Below are positions 1-7,925 of a stretch of 19,584 bases of DNA, piece by piece. The stretch lies in NCBI GenBank assembly GCA_035302145.1, contig DATGSX010000030.1, positions 1 through 19,584 on the forward strand, given 5' to 3'. The position numbers and the translations under genes were made by a program. Numbering within the stretch: the first letter of the stretch is position 1; each line of letters begins with the position of its first letter. The stretch comes from JAJYTI01 sp035302145 (GTDB taxonomy: Bacteria; Bacteroidota; Bacteroidia; Flavobacteriales; Flavobacteriaceae). Below the pieces are notes generated by a model. The model did not search any database. It saw nothing but the letters and a program-made list of their open reading frames with translations, and was not told the origin of the DNA.

Positions 1-509
1 GCCATAAAGTCTTCTAGAATATCGATTTCTCCTTTAAAGTATACAGTATCATCTTTAATATCGTATTCGAAAGTTTTAGTTACCGAGCGCTCATTCATAG
101 AGATTGTTACAGGAACTTTCCCGTCTTTAAGCTCACCTAAGTTTCCATGAATATCACCTTTTAGATTTAAAAAGAAGTTATCGACTATGGTTTTATCTCT
201 ATCTGCGTCGTTTGTATTAGCACTTTCTTTATCGACTTTAAACGTGAGATTGCTCAATTTTTCTTCTGGAGTTTGACCATCCTTGTTATATTCTAAATCA
301 AAGTCAGTGAAAGAGCCTCTCACAGCTTCTTTTTCTTCAAATTTATAGGCTATCCAGTCTAATGTTACAGCTAGTTCTTTATTGCTTTCTGCCTTAGCAT
401 CTGTTTCATTGATAATTTCTTTTTCTATAGTAACTTCTTTCTCTTGCTTTTGCTGATTGTTACAAGCTACAAGGCTAAGCATACAAATAGCTAAAAATAG
501 TTTTTTCAT
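1..509 (-). CDS. YceI-like lipoprotein, 3' end cut by window edge
   Basis: The frame opens at an ATG at 509 and runs leftward without a stop to the window edge, giving 169 residues. It begins with a lipoprotein signal (MKKLFLAICMLSLVAC), so Cys16 should be lipidated and the protein held in an envelope membrane. After a charged linker rich in Glu and Lys, the body (from about residue 47, LDWIAYKFEEKEAVRGSF) resembles the YceI-like proteins of Flavobacteria: a W-x-A/G-Y-K-F strand, a G-S/T-F-x-D turn, and DNFFLNLKGDIHGNLG further on. YceI proteins form a lipocalin-like barrel that can bind isoprenoids; the ligand of this one is unknown. The C-terminal part, which I guess to be about 50 residues, lies outside the window. 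No TAnnTTTG promoter is visible upstream. The lipoprotein call is firm; the family call is by remembered pattern only. Confidence 0.7.
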   Translation of the reverse strand, partial: MKKLFLAICMLSLVACNNQQKQEKEVTIEKEIINETDAKAESNKELAVTLDWIAYKFEEKEAVRGSFTDFDLEYNKDGQTPEEKLSNLTFKVDKESANTNDADRDKTIVDNFFLNLKGDIHGNLGELKDGKVPVTISMNERSVTKTFEYDIKDDTVYFKGEIDILEDFM

Positions 510-624
510 AATAATTGGATATATGTTTAAGGTTTTGAATAAGTAAATATACTGTAATTTTTATTGCTTATTAAATAGTTGAATATAATGTAAGTATAAT
601 TTTGAAATAATTAAGTAAAGTGCT

Positions 625-1968
625 TTATAATCCGATATAATTAAAAGGGCTTATGTTCCGCAACTCTTCCTTTATTGCTTCATTAACCTCTAATTCATCA
701 ATAAATGCTTGGATAGTTTGTTGAGTTATTGCCTCATTTTTTCTAGTTAATTCTTTTAATGCTTCGTAAGGTTTTGGATAACTTTCACGCCTTAAAATTG
801 TTTGAATTGCTTCGGCAACTACCGCCCAGTTATTATCCAAATCTTTATTAATGGCTTTTTCCGAAAGCAACAGTTTATCCAATCCACGTATAGTAGAAGA
901 AATGGCTATTAAACTGTGACCTATAGGTACTCCAAGATTTCGCAATACGGTGCTATCCGATAAATCTCGTTGTAATCGGCTCACAGGCAGTTTACTAGAG
1001 AAATGCTCAAATAAGGCGTTTGCAATTCCAATATTCCCTTCGCTGTTTTCGAAATCTATTGGATTTACTTTATGTGGCATAGCACTAGAACCTATCTCAC
1101 CTTCTTTTATTTTCTGATGGAAATATTCCATGGAAATATAGGTCCAGAAATCTCGATTTAAATCAAGAATAATATTGTTGATTCGCTTTAAGGTATCGAA
1201 TAATGCAGCCAAATGATCGTAATGCTCAATTTGAGTGGTAGGGTAGGAGTGGTATAATCCCAAAGTGTTCTCTATGAAACTCTTCCCAAATCCTAGCCAG
1301 TCTTGATTTGGGTAAGCAACAATATGTGCATTATACCCTCCAGTTGCCCCTCCAAATTTAGCAGCATATTTAGTTTGCAATAAAATTTGTTTTTGTTCTT
1401 GTATTCTTACAAGGAAAACTTCGAGTTCTTTTCCTAGTCGCGTTGGTGTTGCTGGTTGTCCGTGTGTCCTTGCTAACATAGGAACATCTCGCCATTTATT
1501 GGCTAAGGTTTCTATTTTCTTTTCAAGTTTAGTTAATCGTGGTAAATAAACGTTTTCTATAGATTCTTTTACAGCCAGCGGTATAGCAGTATTGTTTATG
1601 TCTTGAGAAGTTAAACCAAAGTGAACAAACTCTAAATGTTTATCCAGCCCTAAAGCCTGTAATCTATCTTTCACAAAATACTCTACTGCCTTTACATCGT
1701 GGTTAGTGATGCGCTCGGTTTCTTTTATTTCCTTTGTATCTTCGGAGGAAAATTCTTGATATATTTTTCGTAATGCTGTGGTTTCCGTCTGGGATAGCTG
1801 TTTTAATGGCGGAATTTCGGTTTTGCATAATGCGATGAAATATTCAATTTCAATTCGCACACGATAGTGCATGAGCGCTGCTTCGGAAAAATAAGTTTGT
1901 AAGTCTTTGGTTCTAGATGCATATCTACCATCTATGGGCGATACAGCATTTAAGGAGTGAATAGACAT
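625..1968 (-). CDS. purB: Adenylosuccinate lyase
   Basis: PurB catalyses two cytosolic steps of purine synthesis: SAICAR to AICAR plus fumarate, and adenylosuccinate to AMP plus fumarate. The 447-residue length is normal for the bacterial enzyme. The fumarase/aspartase superfamily signature is intact at residues 293-303 (GSSAMPHKVNP), with the catalytic serine in the SS pair. Also present are the general-acid histidine region RTHGQPATPT (167-176), GLTSQDINN (118-126) and the substrate-binding TNHD near residue 88. The N-terminus MSIHSLNAVSPIDGRY is the usual family start, so the ATG at 1968 is well supported. lpdA upstream ends in a terminator, so purB should have its own promoter in the roughly 30 nt before it, but I see no exact TAnnTTTG there. 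The flanking lipoprotein gene is probably separate. Confidence 0.96.
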   Translation of the reverse strand: MSIHSLNAVSPIDGRYASRTKDLQTYFSEAALMHYRVRIEIEYFIALCKTEIPPLKQLSQTETTALRKIYQEFSSEDTKEIKETERITNHDVKAVEYFVKDRLQALGLDKHLEFVHFGLTSQDINNTAIPLAVKESIENVYLPRLTKLEKKIETLANKWRDVPMLARTHGQPATPTRLGKELEVFLVRIQEQKQILLQTKYAAKFGGATGGYNAHIVAYPNQDWLGFGKSFIENTLGLYHSYPTTQIEHYDHLAALFDTLKRINNIILDLNRDFWTYISMEYFHQKIKEGEIGSSAMPHKVNPIDFENSEGNIGIANALFEHFSSKLPVSRLQRDLSDSTVLRNLGVPIGHSLIAISSTIRGLDKLLLSEKAINKDLDNNWAVVAEAIQTILRRESYPKPYEALKELTRKNEAITQQTIQAFIDELEVNEAIKEELRNISPFNYIGL

Positions 1969-2000
1969 CGGTGTAAATGCTTTAAAATGATAATTTAATC

Positions 2001-2036
2001 AAAAAAAGACCAGAGTACTGAAATACACTGGTCTTT
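2001..2036 (-). terminator. Rho-independent terminator of lpdA
   Basis: A perfect 9-bp stem (2005-2013 with 2028-2036, loop 14 nt) is followed on the minus strand by seven T. It lies 25 nt past the lpdA stop and 32 nt before the purB start, so it separates the two genes. Confidence 0.85.
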
Positions 2037-2061
2037 CATTTATTCAATATATTATAAAATA

Positions 2062-3438
2062 TTATATGTGGATTACTTCGCCATATGCATCGGCAACAGC
2101 TTCCATAACCACCTCACTCATAGTAGGGTGTGGATGAACAGCTTTCATGACTTCGTAACCTGTGGTCTCTAGCTTTCTTGCAACTACAGCTTCTGCAATC
2201 ATATCGGTTACACCAGCACCAATCATGTGACAACCTAACCATTCACCGTATTTTGCATCAAAAATTACTTTTACAAAACCGTCTGTGGTTCCAGCTGCAC
2301 TTGCTTTTCCGTTTGCAGAGAATGGAAATTTACCAACTTTGATATCATATCCTGCTTCTTTTGCCTGCTTTTCGGTATATCCTACACTTGCAATTTCTGG
2401 AGTTGCGTAGGTACAACCTGGAATATTTCCGTAATCGATTGGTTCAACATGTATTCCTTTTATTTTCTCTACACAGCAAATTCCTTCTGCTGAAGCCACG
2501 TGAGCAAGCGCTGGGCCATCTACTACATCACCTATTGCATAATAACCTGGGATGTTAGTTTGGTACCACTCATTTACTTCAATTTTACCTTCTTGAACGA
2601 TAATACCTACATCTTCTAGTCCAATGCCATCGATGTTGGCTGTAATACCTACTGCAGAAAGTACGATGTCGGCTTCTAATACCTCTTCACCTTTCTTTGT
2701 TTTCACAGTAGCTTTTACTTTATCGCCACTCGTATCTACTTTTTCTACTGAAGCGTTGGTCATTACATTAATTCCGGCTTTTTTGAACGAACGCTCAAAC
2801 TGCTTCGATATGTCTTCGTCTTCTACTGGGACTAATCTTGGTAAGTACTCTACTATGGTAACTTCGGTTCCCATAGCATTATAGAAATCAGCAAACTCAA
2901 CGCCAATAGCACCACTACCAACTACAATCATAGATTTTGGTTGCTCTTTTAAGCTCATTGCTTCACGATAGCCAATTATTTTCTTACCATCTTGTTTTAG
3001 ACTTGGCAGGACACGTGATTGTGCGCCAGTTGCAATGATGATATGATTGGCACTATATTCCTTACCATCTACATCTACTTTCTTACCAGGCTTTAATTTA
3101 CCGTAACCGTTAATGACATCGATTTTATTTTTCCTCATTAAGAAATCGATTCCTTTGCTCATCCCTCCAGCTACATTACGACTTCTTTCAATGACCTTAT
3201 CAAAGTTTTTATCTGCTTTTTCTACGCTAAGACCAAACTCCTCTGCATTTTGAAGGTATCGGAATACTTCGGCGCTTTTTAATAAGGCTTTTGTAGGAAT
3301 ACATCCCCAGTTTAAACAAACTCCGCCTAAGCTTTCTTTTTCTATAACGGCTGTTTTAAAACCTAATTGCGAAGCTCTAATCGCTGCAACATAGCCACCT
3401 GGGCCACTTCCTAATACTATAATATCGTATTTACTCAT
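2062..3438 (-). CDS. lpdA: Dihydrolipoyl dehydrogenase (E3)
   Basis: This flavoprotein re-oxidises the dihydrolipoyl groups of the pyruvate, 2-oxoglutarate or branched-chain dehydrogenase complexes or of the glycine cleavage system, passing electrons through FAD to NAD+. In order: FAD-binding GSGPGG (10-15), the redox disulfide GGVCLNWGC (38-46; Cys41 and Cys46), the NAD-binding GSGAIG near 175, the second FAD motif ending AIGDVVDG near 300, and the interface domain with the catalytic pair in HPHPTMSE (435-442; His437, Glu442). The 458-residue length is usual. No E1 or E2 gene lies nearby, so the partner complex cannot be told from the window. The other flavin disulfide reductases (mercuric reductase, glutathione reductase) are less likely because CLNWGCIPTKAL and HPHPTMSE are E3 features. 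Confidence 0.95.
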   Translation of the reverse strand: MSKYDIIVLGSGPGGYVAAIRASQLGFKTAVIEKESLGGVCLNWGCIPTKALLKSAEVFRYLQNAEEFGLSVEKADKNFDKVIERSRNVAGGMSKGIDFLMRKNKIDVINGYGKLKPGKKVDVDGKEYSANHIIIATGAQSRVLPSLKQDGKKIIGYREAMSLKEQPKSMIVVGSGAIGVEFADFYNAMGTEVTIVEYLPRLVPVEDEDISKQFERSFKKAGINVMTNASVEKVDTSGDKVKATVKTKKGEEVLEADIVLSAVGITANIDGIGLEDVGIIVQEGKIEVNEWYQTNIPGYYAIGDVVDGPALAHVASAEGICCVEKIKGIHVEPIDYGNIPGCTYATPEIASVGYTEKQAKEAGYDIKVGKFPFSANGKASAAGTTDGFVKVIFDAKYGEWLGCHMIGAGVTDMIAEAVVARKLETTGYEVMKAVHPHPTMSEVVMEAVADAYGEVIHI

Positions 3439-3520
3439 TTTTCAGTTACGTTAAATTAAATTTCATTATACCTCGAAAGGGCTACGAAAATACAAAATCT
3501 ATATTGAATATTGAAAATTT

Positions 3521-3536
3521 AAGGCGAAAGTGCCTT
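3521..3536 (-). terminator. Weak terminator-like hairpin after msrB
   Basis: A 5-bp stem (AAGGC with GCCTT, 6-nt loop) sits just past the msrB stop and is followed leftward by AAATTTT. It is short and the U-run is poor, so this is a weak call; it is the only candidate between msrB and lpdA. Confidence 0.3.
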
Positions 3537-3542
3537 TGTCAT

Positions 3543-3950
3543 CTATTTCTTACCCTCAAAATCGATAGCTAGTGAGTTTATGCAGTAGCGCATTCCCGTT
3601 TCAGTTGGGCCATCGTTAAAGACGTGTCCTAAATGACTTCCACAAGCAGCACAACAAACCTCAGTCCGGATCATTCCACGACTTTTGTCTTCTTTATATT
3701 CAATTGTGCCAGGAATGGCCTTGTCAAATGAAGGCCAACCACAATGTGCATCGAATTTAGTGTCACTTTCAAAAAGCTTGGTGTTACAAGCACCACAATG
3801 ATACTCTCCTTGATCGAAGTGCATATTGTATTCGCCCGTAAATGGACGTTCGGTGCCTTGTTGTCGGAGTATAGCATAACGCTCAGGTCCCAATTCCTTT
3901 AACCACTCTTCTTCAGACTTATTCACTTTATATTTATTCTCTTCTTTCAT
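3543..3950 (-). CDS. msrB: Peptide-methionine (R)-S-oxide reductase MsrB
   Basis: MsrB reduces the R form of methionine sulfoxide in proteins, repairing oxidative damage. The 135-residue protein carries the full family pattern: zinc ligands in CGAC (Cys52, Cys55) and CAAC (Cys100, Cys103), the core HCGWPSF (69-75), GSHLGHVF (104-111) and the catalytic cysteine in RYCINS (Cys123). I chose the ATG at 3950; the longer frame would start at a GTG at 3995 and overlap the upstream lipoprotein gene, and its extra 15 residues are not MsrB-like. There is no signal peptide from this start, so it should be cytosolic. It lies 19 nt after the stop of the lipoprotein gene and is probably co-transcribed with it. 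Confidence 0.93.
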   Translation of the reverse strand: MKEENKYKVNKSEEEWLKELGPERYAILRQQGTERPFTGEYNMHFDQGEYHCGACNTKLFESDTKFDAHCGWPSFDKAIPGTIEYKEDKSRGMIRTEVCCAACGSHLGHVFNDGPTETGMRYCINSLAIDFEGKK

Positions 3951-3969
3951 TATTGAATTCAGTTTAATA

Positions 3970-4458
3970 TTAATTAATCCATTCAACTTGATCACTTGCT
4001 AATAATTCCTCCATAGAAGGATACTCATTTGCAAATTCTGATGGTACTACTGCAATTCGGAAAGTTTGACCTTGTGTAAAAGCAGGTGATAGATCACCAA
4101 GATAGAAGTCACCATCAAGAAAAATATTAACATCAAGGAAAGTGTGATTAAAACTATAAATCATAGTTCCCAATCCATTAACAAAATATGTTTGTGGTAA
4201 AGGTGTCCATACATCTACATTACCATCTACAACCTCCTCAAGCAGGTAAACTAGAACAGCATCGGCTTCGTATACTTCTACATTGCTAGGGAAATCAACA
4301 ATTGCACTAAAATTGTTTCCAGGATTAAAACTGACAGTAGTTTCAAACACTTGTCCTAAAATATTTATACCAGCAGGTCCTTGCGGGCCTCTATCTCCTT
4401 TACAAGACACTAACACGAAGAATAAAAGTAAGCCTATGGTTATTCCAAATCTTTTCAT
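3970..4458 (-). CDS. Small lipoprotein with collagen-like Gly-X-Y triplets
   Basis: This is a 162-residue secreted lipoprotein of unknown function. The signal sequence MKRFGITIGLLLFFVLVSC gives a lipobox at Cys19. Directly after the lipidated cysteine come four Gly-X-Y triplets (GDRGPQGPAGIN), a short collagen-like stub also seen in other flavobacterial lipoproteins. The rest is acidic and beta-rich, with no motif I recognise; a Leu-Glu rich end (SMEELLASDQVEWIN) closes it. I start at the ATG at 4458; a TTG two codons upstream is less likely. Downstream, msrB begins after 19 nt, so the two probably form one transcript, but a functional link is not evident. Confidence 0.75.
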   Translation of the reverse strand: MKRFGITIGLLLFFVLVSCKGDRGPQGPAGINILGQVFETTVSFNPGNNFSAIVDFPSNVEVYEADAVLVYLLEEVVDGNVDVWTPLPQTYFVNGLGTMIYSFNHTFLDVNIFLDGDFYLGDLSPAFTQGQTFRIAVVPSEFANEYPSMEELLASDQVEWIN

Positions 4459-4689
4459 AATCAAATATTATTGGTTAATTATAATTGCTGTTAAAATATT
4501 AATTTCGAAAATATAAAATTACGCTTTGTAACGGGAATCCGAATGAAATTTCCTGTTAATTTACCTTGAAAAGAGATTTAAGTTGGTTTAAATCATAAAG
4601 TTATGTGGGAGTTTTGCGATGCTTTGTGTATAAGTTGGAGTAATCGTTTTAATATATCGACTAATATCTTATAATAATATTAATTTCAA
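4459..4689. other. Divergent intergenic region between lipoprotein and M48 protease genes
   Basis: About 230 nt of AT-rich DNA without a supportable gene separates the leftward lipoprotein start from the rightward protease promoter. It must hold the promoter of the lipoprotein-msrB unit. An exact TAnnTTTG is not visible on the minus strand; the nearest match is TATTTTCG (read on the minus strand, 4506-4513). No strong hairpin is seen. Confidence 0.5.
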
Positions 4690-4718
4690 TTGAAAAGTAA
4701 TCTTATTATTTATATTTG
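4690..4718 (+). promoter_or_regulatory. Bacteroidota-type promoter of the M48 protease gene
   Basis: TTG at 4690-4692, an 18-nt spacer and TATATTTG at 4711-4718 match the -33/-7 promoter of Bacteroidota. Transcription would start near 4725, giving a leader of about 60 nt that includes the palindrome GCTCTAGAGC at 4727-4736. Confidence 0.65.
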
Positions 4719-4784
4719 AACACATAGCTCTAGAGCGAGCGGATAGTATTAGTATTTATAAGATATAATTACAAAATCTAAAAC

Positions 4785-5585
4785 ATGAAAAAAATAATAA
4801 TAAGTACGATTGCGGCTACATTGTTTGTTATATCAGGCTGTAGCGTAAATCCATTTACTGGAAAGTCGACTATGGCTTTGGTGTCTAACGCAGAGTTGTT
4901 TCCTATGGCATTTCAAGAATATGACTCTTTCTTGAATGAACATAAAGTAGTACAGAATACTAATGAGTCTCGTATGATAGAAAATGTGGGGCAACGAATT
5001 GCTAATGCAGCCGATGTATGGCTAAAAGCAAATGGTTATCCAAACTACTTAGACGATTACAGATGGGAGTTTAAATTGGTGGAAGACAAGCAAATCAATG
5101 CTTGGTGTATGCCTGGGGGTAAAATAGTTTTTTATACTGGAATTTTACCGATAGCTAAGGATGAAGCTGGAATAGCTGCGATAATGGGACACGAGGTTGC
5201 TCACGCATTGTCAAACCATGGACAGCAGCGTATGAGTGCAGCACAATATCAAGCACTAATAGGTGAGGTGGGAAGTGCTGCTTTGGGGAATAGCCCAAAA
5301 TATCAGCAGATTTTTCAACAAGCCTATGGGGTTGGATCTACTGTTGGTGTAATGCTTCCGTTTAGCCGGAATCATGAAGCTGAAGCTGATAAGATTGGTC
5401 TTACACTAATGACTATTGCTGGGTATGACCCGATGGAGGCTGCCTATTTATGGGAGCGAATGGCCCAAGTAGGAGGCGCAGCACCACCAGAAATTTTAAG
5501 TACCCACCCTTCTAATCAAACCCGTATACAAAAAATAATCCAATGGGTGCCAGAAGCAAAAAGAGAAGCTGCAAAGTATAAGTAA
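4785..5585 (+). CDS. M48-family zinc metalloprotease, lipoprotein (LoiP/BepA-like)
   Basis: This is a 266-residue membrane-anchored zinc peptidase. It starts with a lipoprotein signal with lipobox ISGC (Cys19) followed by the SVNPFTGK segment typical of this group. The zinc site is complete: HEVAH at 136-140 (two His ligands and the catalytic Glu) and the third ligand, probably Glu198, in NHEAEADKIG. The Met-Pro-Gly-Gly-Lys strand before the helix (near 109-113) and the late STHPSN (near 240) are also standard for M48 proteases of the LoiP/YggG and BepA type, which act in envelope protein quality control. No TPR domain follows, so it is closer to LoiP than to BepA. It has its own promoter upstream and a strong terminator downstream. 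The substrate is unknown. Confidence 0.9.
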   Translation: MKKIIISTIAATLFVISGCSVNPFTGKSTMALVSNAELFPMAFQEYDSFLNEHKVVQNTNESRMIENVGQRIANAADVWLKANGYPNYLDDYRWEFKLVEDKQINAWCMPGGKIVFYTGILPIAKDEAGIAAIMGHEVAHALSNHGQQRMSAAQYQALIGEVGSAALGNSPKYQQIFQQAYGVGSTVGVMLPFSRNHEAEADKIGLTLMTIAGYDPMEAAYLWERMAQVGGAAPPEILSTHPSNQTRIQKIIQWVPEAKREAAKYK

Positions 5586-5601
5586 AATTGAAACACCTAA
5601 T

Positions 5602-5640
5602 AATAAGACTGTTTATTAAATTAAGCAGTCTTATTTTTTT
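5602..5640 (+). terminator. Rho-independent terminator after the M48 protease gene
   Basis: A perfect 10-bp stem (5602-5611 with 5626-5635, loop 14 nt) runs into an uninterrupted T stretch to 5640. The T run ends 3 nt before the start codon of the next gene, so any read-through transcript of that gene begins with this hairpin. Confidence 0.85.
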
Positions 5641-5643
5641 AAT

Positions 5644-6960
5644 ATGAAGTATAAATATCCAAAAGGAAGTAAAAAACTTATCCGTTCATGGGCATTTTAC
5701 GATTGGGCGAATTCTGTCTATAGTCTTGTAATTGTCTCGTCTATCTTTCCAATATTTTATGGTGCACTTACCCTAATAAAAGACACAGAAGGCAATGTGA
5801 TTAGTAATCAGGTAGAGTTTATGGGGCTTAGCTTTAAGAACGATTCGTTGATTAGTTTTGTAACTGCAGCTGCATTTATTGTGGTAGCCGTTTTTAGTCC
5901 GCTTTTGGGAGGTATAGCAGATTACTTAGGTAATAAAAAACGATTTCTTCAGTTTTTTTGTTATTTAGGCGGATTAGCCTGTATTGGATTATTTTGGTTT
6001 GACTTAGATTCATTGTTTTTCGGCTTGTTATGTTATTTCCTCGCCATAATTGGTTTTTGGGCAAGTTTGGTTTTTTATAATTCATATTTGCCGGAAATAG
6101 CTTTTAAAGAGCAACAGGACAAAGCCAGTGCTTTGGGCTTCTCGCTTGGATATATAGGTAGTGTAATCTTGCTTATACTTTGTCTAATAATGATTGAAGG
6201 ACATAATTGGTTTGGTTTCGCATCGGCAGAATTACCTACACGCCTATCTTTTGTTTTAACCGGCGTTTGGTGGATGGGATTTAGTCAGATTACGTATAAA
6301 AATTTACCTGTACCAAAAAGTAAAAAGAAGTTTGAAAAATCTACTTTACTTAAAGGTTATCAAGAGCTATCTAAAATATGGCAAAAGCTAAAAGCTGATA
6401 TGATTTTACGCCGTTTTTTATATGCTTTTTTCGTTTATAGCATGGCGGTACAAACCATTATGTTGGTAGCTACTTATTTTGGAATAGAAGAGATAAATTG
6501 GGCAGGCGCAAATCAAACTACAGGACTTATTGTAAGTATTTTGCTTATTCAACTAATCGCTATTGTAGGAGCAGAAATAATGGCTCGAATGGCTATGCGT
6601 TTTGGAAATATTAGAACGTTATTGGTTATTAATGTTTTGTGGATTATAATCTGCGCTTATGCATTTACCATTAATACGCCAACAGAATTTTATATCACAG
6701 CTGGTGGGGTTGGTTTAATAATGGGAGGTATCCAATCTTTATCTCGTTCTACGTATTCCAAGCTCTTGCCACCAAATGTAGTGGACACCACATCATACTT
6801 TAGTTTTTACGATGTAACGGAAAAAGTAGGAATTGTCCTTGGAATGATGGTTTATGGCTATGTCTCTCAAGCTATGGGAAGTATTCGATATGCTGTTCTT
6901 TTATTTATCAGCTTTTTTATTGGAGGAGTGATTTTATTACTAAGAGTCCCTGCTAAATAA
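5644..6960 (+). CDS. UMF1/Atg22-like MFS transporter
   Basis: This is an integral membrane transporter of 438 residues, most likely with 11 or 12 membrane helices. The N-terminal motif WAFYDWANSVYSLVIVSSIFP is the hallmark of the UMF1 branch of the major facilitator superfamily, related to yeast vacuolar effluxer Atg22. The MFS loop GGIADYLGNKKR (near 89-100) follows the second helix region, and the later GGIQSLSRSTYSKLLPP is also characteristic of this branch. In bacteria the transported substrate is generally unknown; amino-acid efflux is a guess from Atg22. A hairpin terminator ends 3 nt before the ATG and no separate promoter is visible, so expression would need read-through from the protease gene or a promoter I cannot see. 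The 5644 ATG is supported by the family N-terminus. Confidence 0.88.
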   Translation: MKYKYPKGSKKLIRSWAFYDWANSVYSLVIVSSIFPIFYGALTLIKDTEGNVISNQVEFMGLSFKNDSLISFVTAAAFIVVAVFSPLLGGIADYLGNKKRFLQFFCYLGGLACIGLFWFDLDSLFFGLLCYFLAIIGFWASLVFYNSYLPEIAFKEQQDKASALGFSLGYIGSVILLILCLIMIEGHNWFGFASAELPTRLSFVLTGVWWMGFSQITYKNLPVPKSKKKFEKSTLLKGYQELSKIWQKLKADMILRRFLYAFFVYSMAVQTIMLVATYFGIEEINWAGANQTTGLIVSILLIQLIAIVGAEIMARMAMRFGNIRTLLVINVLWIIICAYAFTINTPTEFYITAGGVGLIMGGIQSLSRSTYSKLLPPNVVDTTSYFSFYDVTEKVGIVLGMMVYGYVSQAMGSIRYAVLLFISFFIGGVILLLRVPAK

Positions 6961-6970
6961 AAACTTATGC

Positions 6971-6978
6971 TATATTTG
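6971..6978 (+). promoter_or_regulatory. -7 element upstream of small lipoprotein gene
   Basis: TATATTTG matches the Bacteroidota -7 consensus, 30 nt before the ATG at 7008. No clear TTG is found at the -33 distance. The element overlaps a possible GTG start at 6978, which argues against that start. Confidence 0.5.
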
Positions 6979-7007
6979 TGAAAGTTATATTAAAATTTAA
7001 AAACCAT

Positions 7008-7589
7008 ATGATGTCTTATCGCTTGTATTTCTCAGTGTTTGTAATGCTAGCAACTGTTTTTCTATTCAGTTGCGAGGATGAACCTCTTGATGTAGGTTTA
7101 GATGATGGCTTACCTAATTTAGAAACGGGAACTATATCATTTAAAGTAGACGGCGAGTTTATGGAGTATGATGGTGCAGCCACGTACCGTGAGCATCAAG
7201 TACAAGGACCCGATGGAACTACAACAGTTATGAAAGGATGGCAAATACTTGCGACAGATAATAGTGAAGCTCTAAGATTATCAATACAATTAACCCCTGC
7301 AGAATTGGAAACAGGAAGTTTTGATATTACAGGATTAGGTGAAGATTCTATAAATATTATAAATTATCTCCCTTCTACAGTTGAAGGACAGGAAATTTAT
7401 GAAGCTACTTCAGGAAGATTACGAATTACAGATTTAAATATTGAAGAATCTGGTTTTGGAACTATGTCTGCAAATTTTAATGCTTCGTTGTCATTATCCA
7501 CTAATCAAGCGGTTCAGATAGAAATAATCGATGGTCGTATTAACAACGTACCTGTTATCGTTGTAGATGATTCTTATTTCGATATGTAA
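7008..7589 (+). CDS. Small secreted lipoprotein, DUF6252-like
   Basis: This is a 193-residue lipoprotein of unknown role. Signal peptide with lipobox LFSC (Cys22 counting from the ATG at 7008), then an acidic stretch (EDEPLDVGLDDGLPNLE) that probably acts as a linker away from the membrane. The mature domain starts GTISFKVDGEFMEYDGAATYRE, a beta-rich pattern I associate with the DUF6252 group of Bacteroidota lipoproteins; that link is by memory and uncertain. Two adjacent ATGs (7008, 7011) are possible starts; a GTG at 6978 lies within a -7 promoter box and is rejected. The gene is 47 nt past the transporter and ends in its own strong terminator. Confidence 0.75.
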   Translation: MMSYRLYFSVFVMLATVFLFSCEDEPLDVGLDDGLPNLETGTISFKVDGEFMEYDGAATYREHQVQGPDGTTTVMKGWQILATDNSEALRLSIQLTPAELETGSFDITGLGEDSINIINYLPSTVEGQEIYEATSGRLRITDLNIEESGFGTMSANFNASLSLSTNQAVQIEIIDGRINNVPVIVVDDSYFDM

Positions 7590-7610
7590 AAAAGAATATT
7601 CTAAGTTTTA

Positions 7611-7647
7611 AAATCCTCTAATGAATTTATTTATTAGAGGATTTTTT
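7611..7647 (+). terminator. Rho-independent terminator after the small lipoprotein gene
   Basis: A perfect 12-bp stem (7611-7622 with 7633-7644, loop 10 nt) runs into a T stretch to 7647. It ends the rightward block that began at the M48 protease gene. Confidence 0.9.
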
Positions 7648-7862
7648 GTTTTCATACTATTTAGCTTAGCTGTACTCTACAGAAATTTACGTTTTTCAAT
7701 AAATGACTGAAAAGTGATACCTTTAGTAATTGGATAAGAAGGATGCAAACGTTTTTCATAAATGGTTTGTAGTTATAAAGAAGAATGTACACTTGCTTAA
7801 ACGTCTTATCAGATTAAATTAAAAGCTACAGTTTCTTACTCGATTAGAATACTAGTATAAAT
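7648..7862. other. Convergent intergenic gap without a gene
   Basis: This gap separates the rightward lipoprotein gene and the leftward icd gene, each with its own terminator at the border. I see no ORF with coding character, no repeat and no promoter match of note. Confidence 0.5.
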
Positions 7863-7900
7863 AAAAAATGAAAGCCCCTCCGAATAACCGAAGGGGCTTT
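7863..7900 (-). terminator. Rho-independent terminator of icd
   Basis: A GC-rich 9-bp stem (AAAGCCCCT at 7871-7879 with AGGGGCTTT at 7892-7900, loop 12 nt) lies 25 nt past the icd stop. On the minus strand it is followed by CA and then six T. Read on the plus strand, the T run is shorter. Confidence 0.85.
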
Positions 7901-7925
7901 TTACATGCTTTAAAAATAAATAAGA

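Noticed and set aside
3951..3995. GTG start extending msrB to 3995
   Set aside because: It overlaps the end of the upstream lipoprotein gene, and the added residues do not look like the family; the ATG at 3950 is standard.
4727..4736. Palindrome GCTCTAGAGC in the leader of the M48 protease gene as an operator
   Set aside because: A single 10-bp palindrome is not rare enough to call; no second copy or known operator match is seen.
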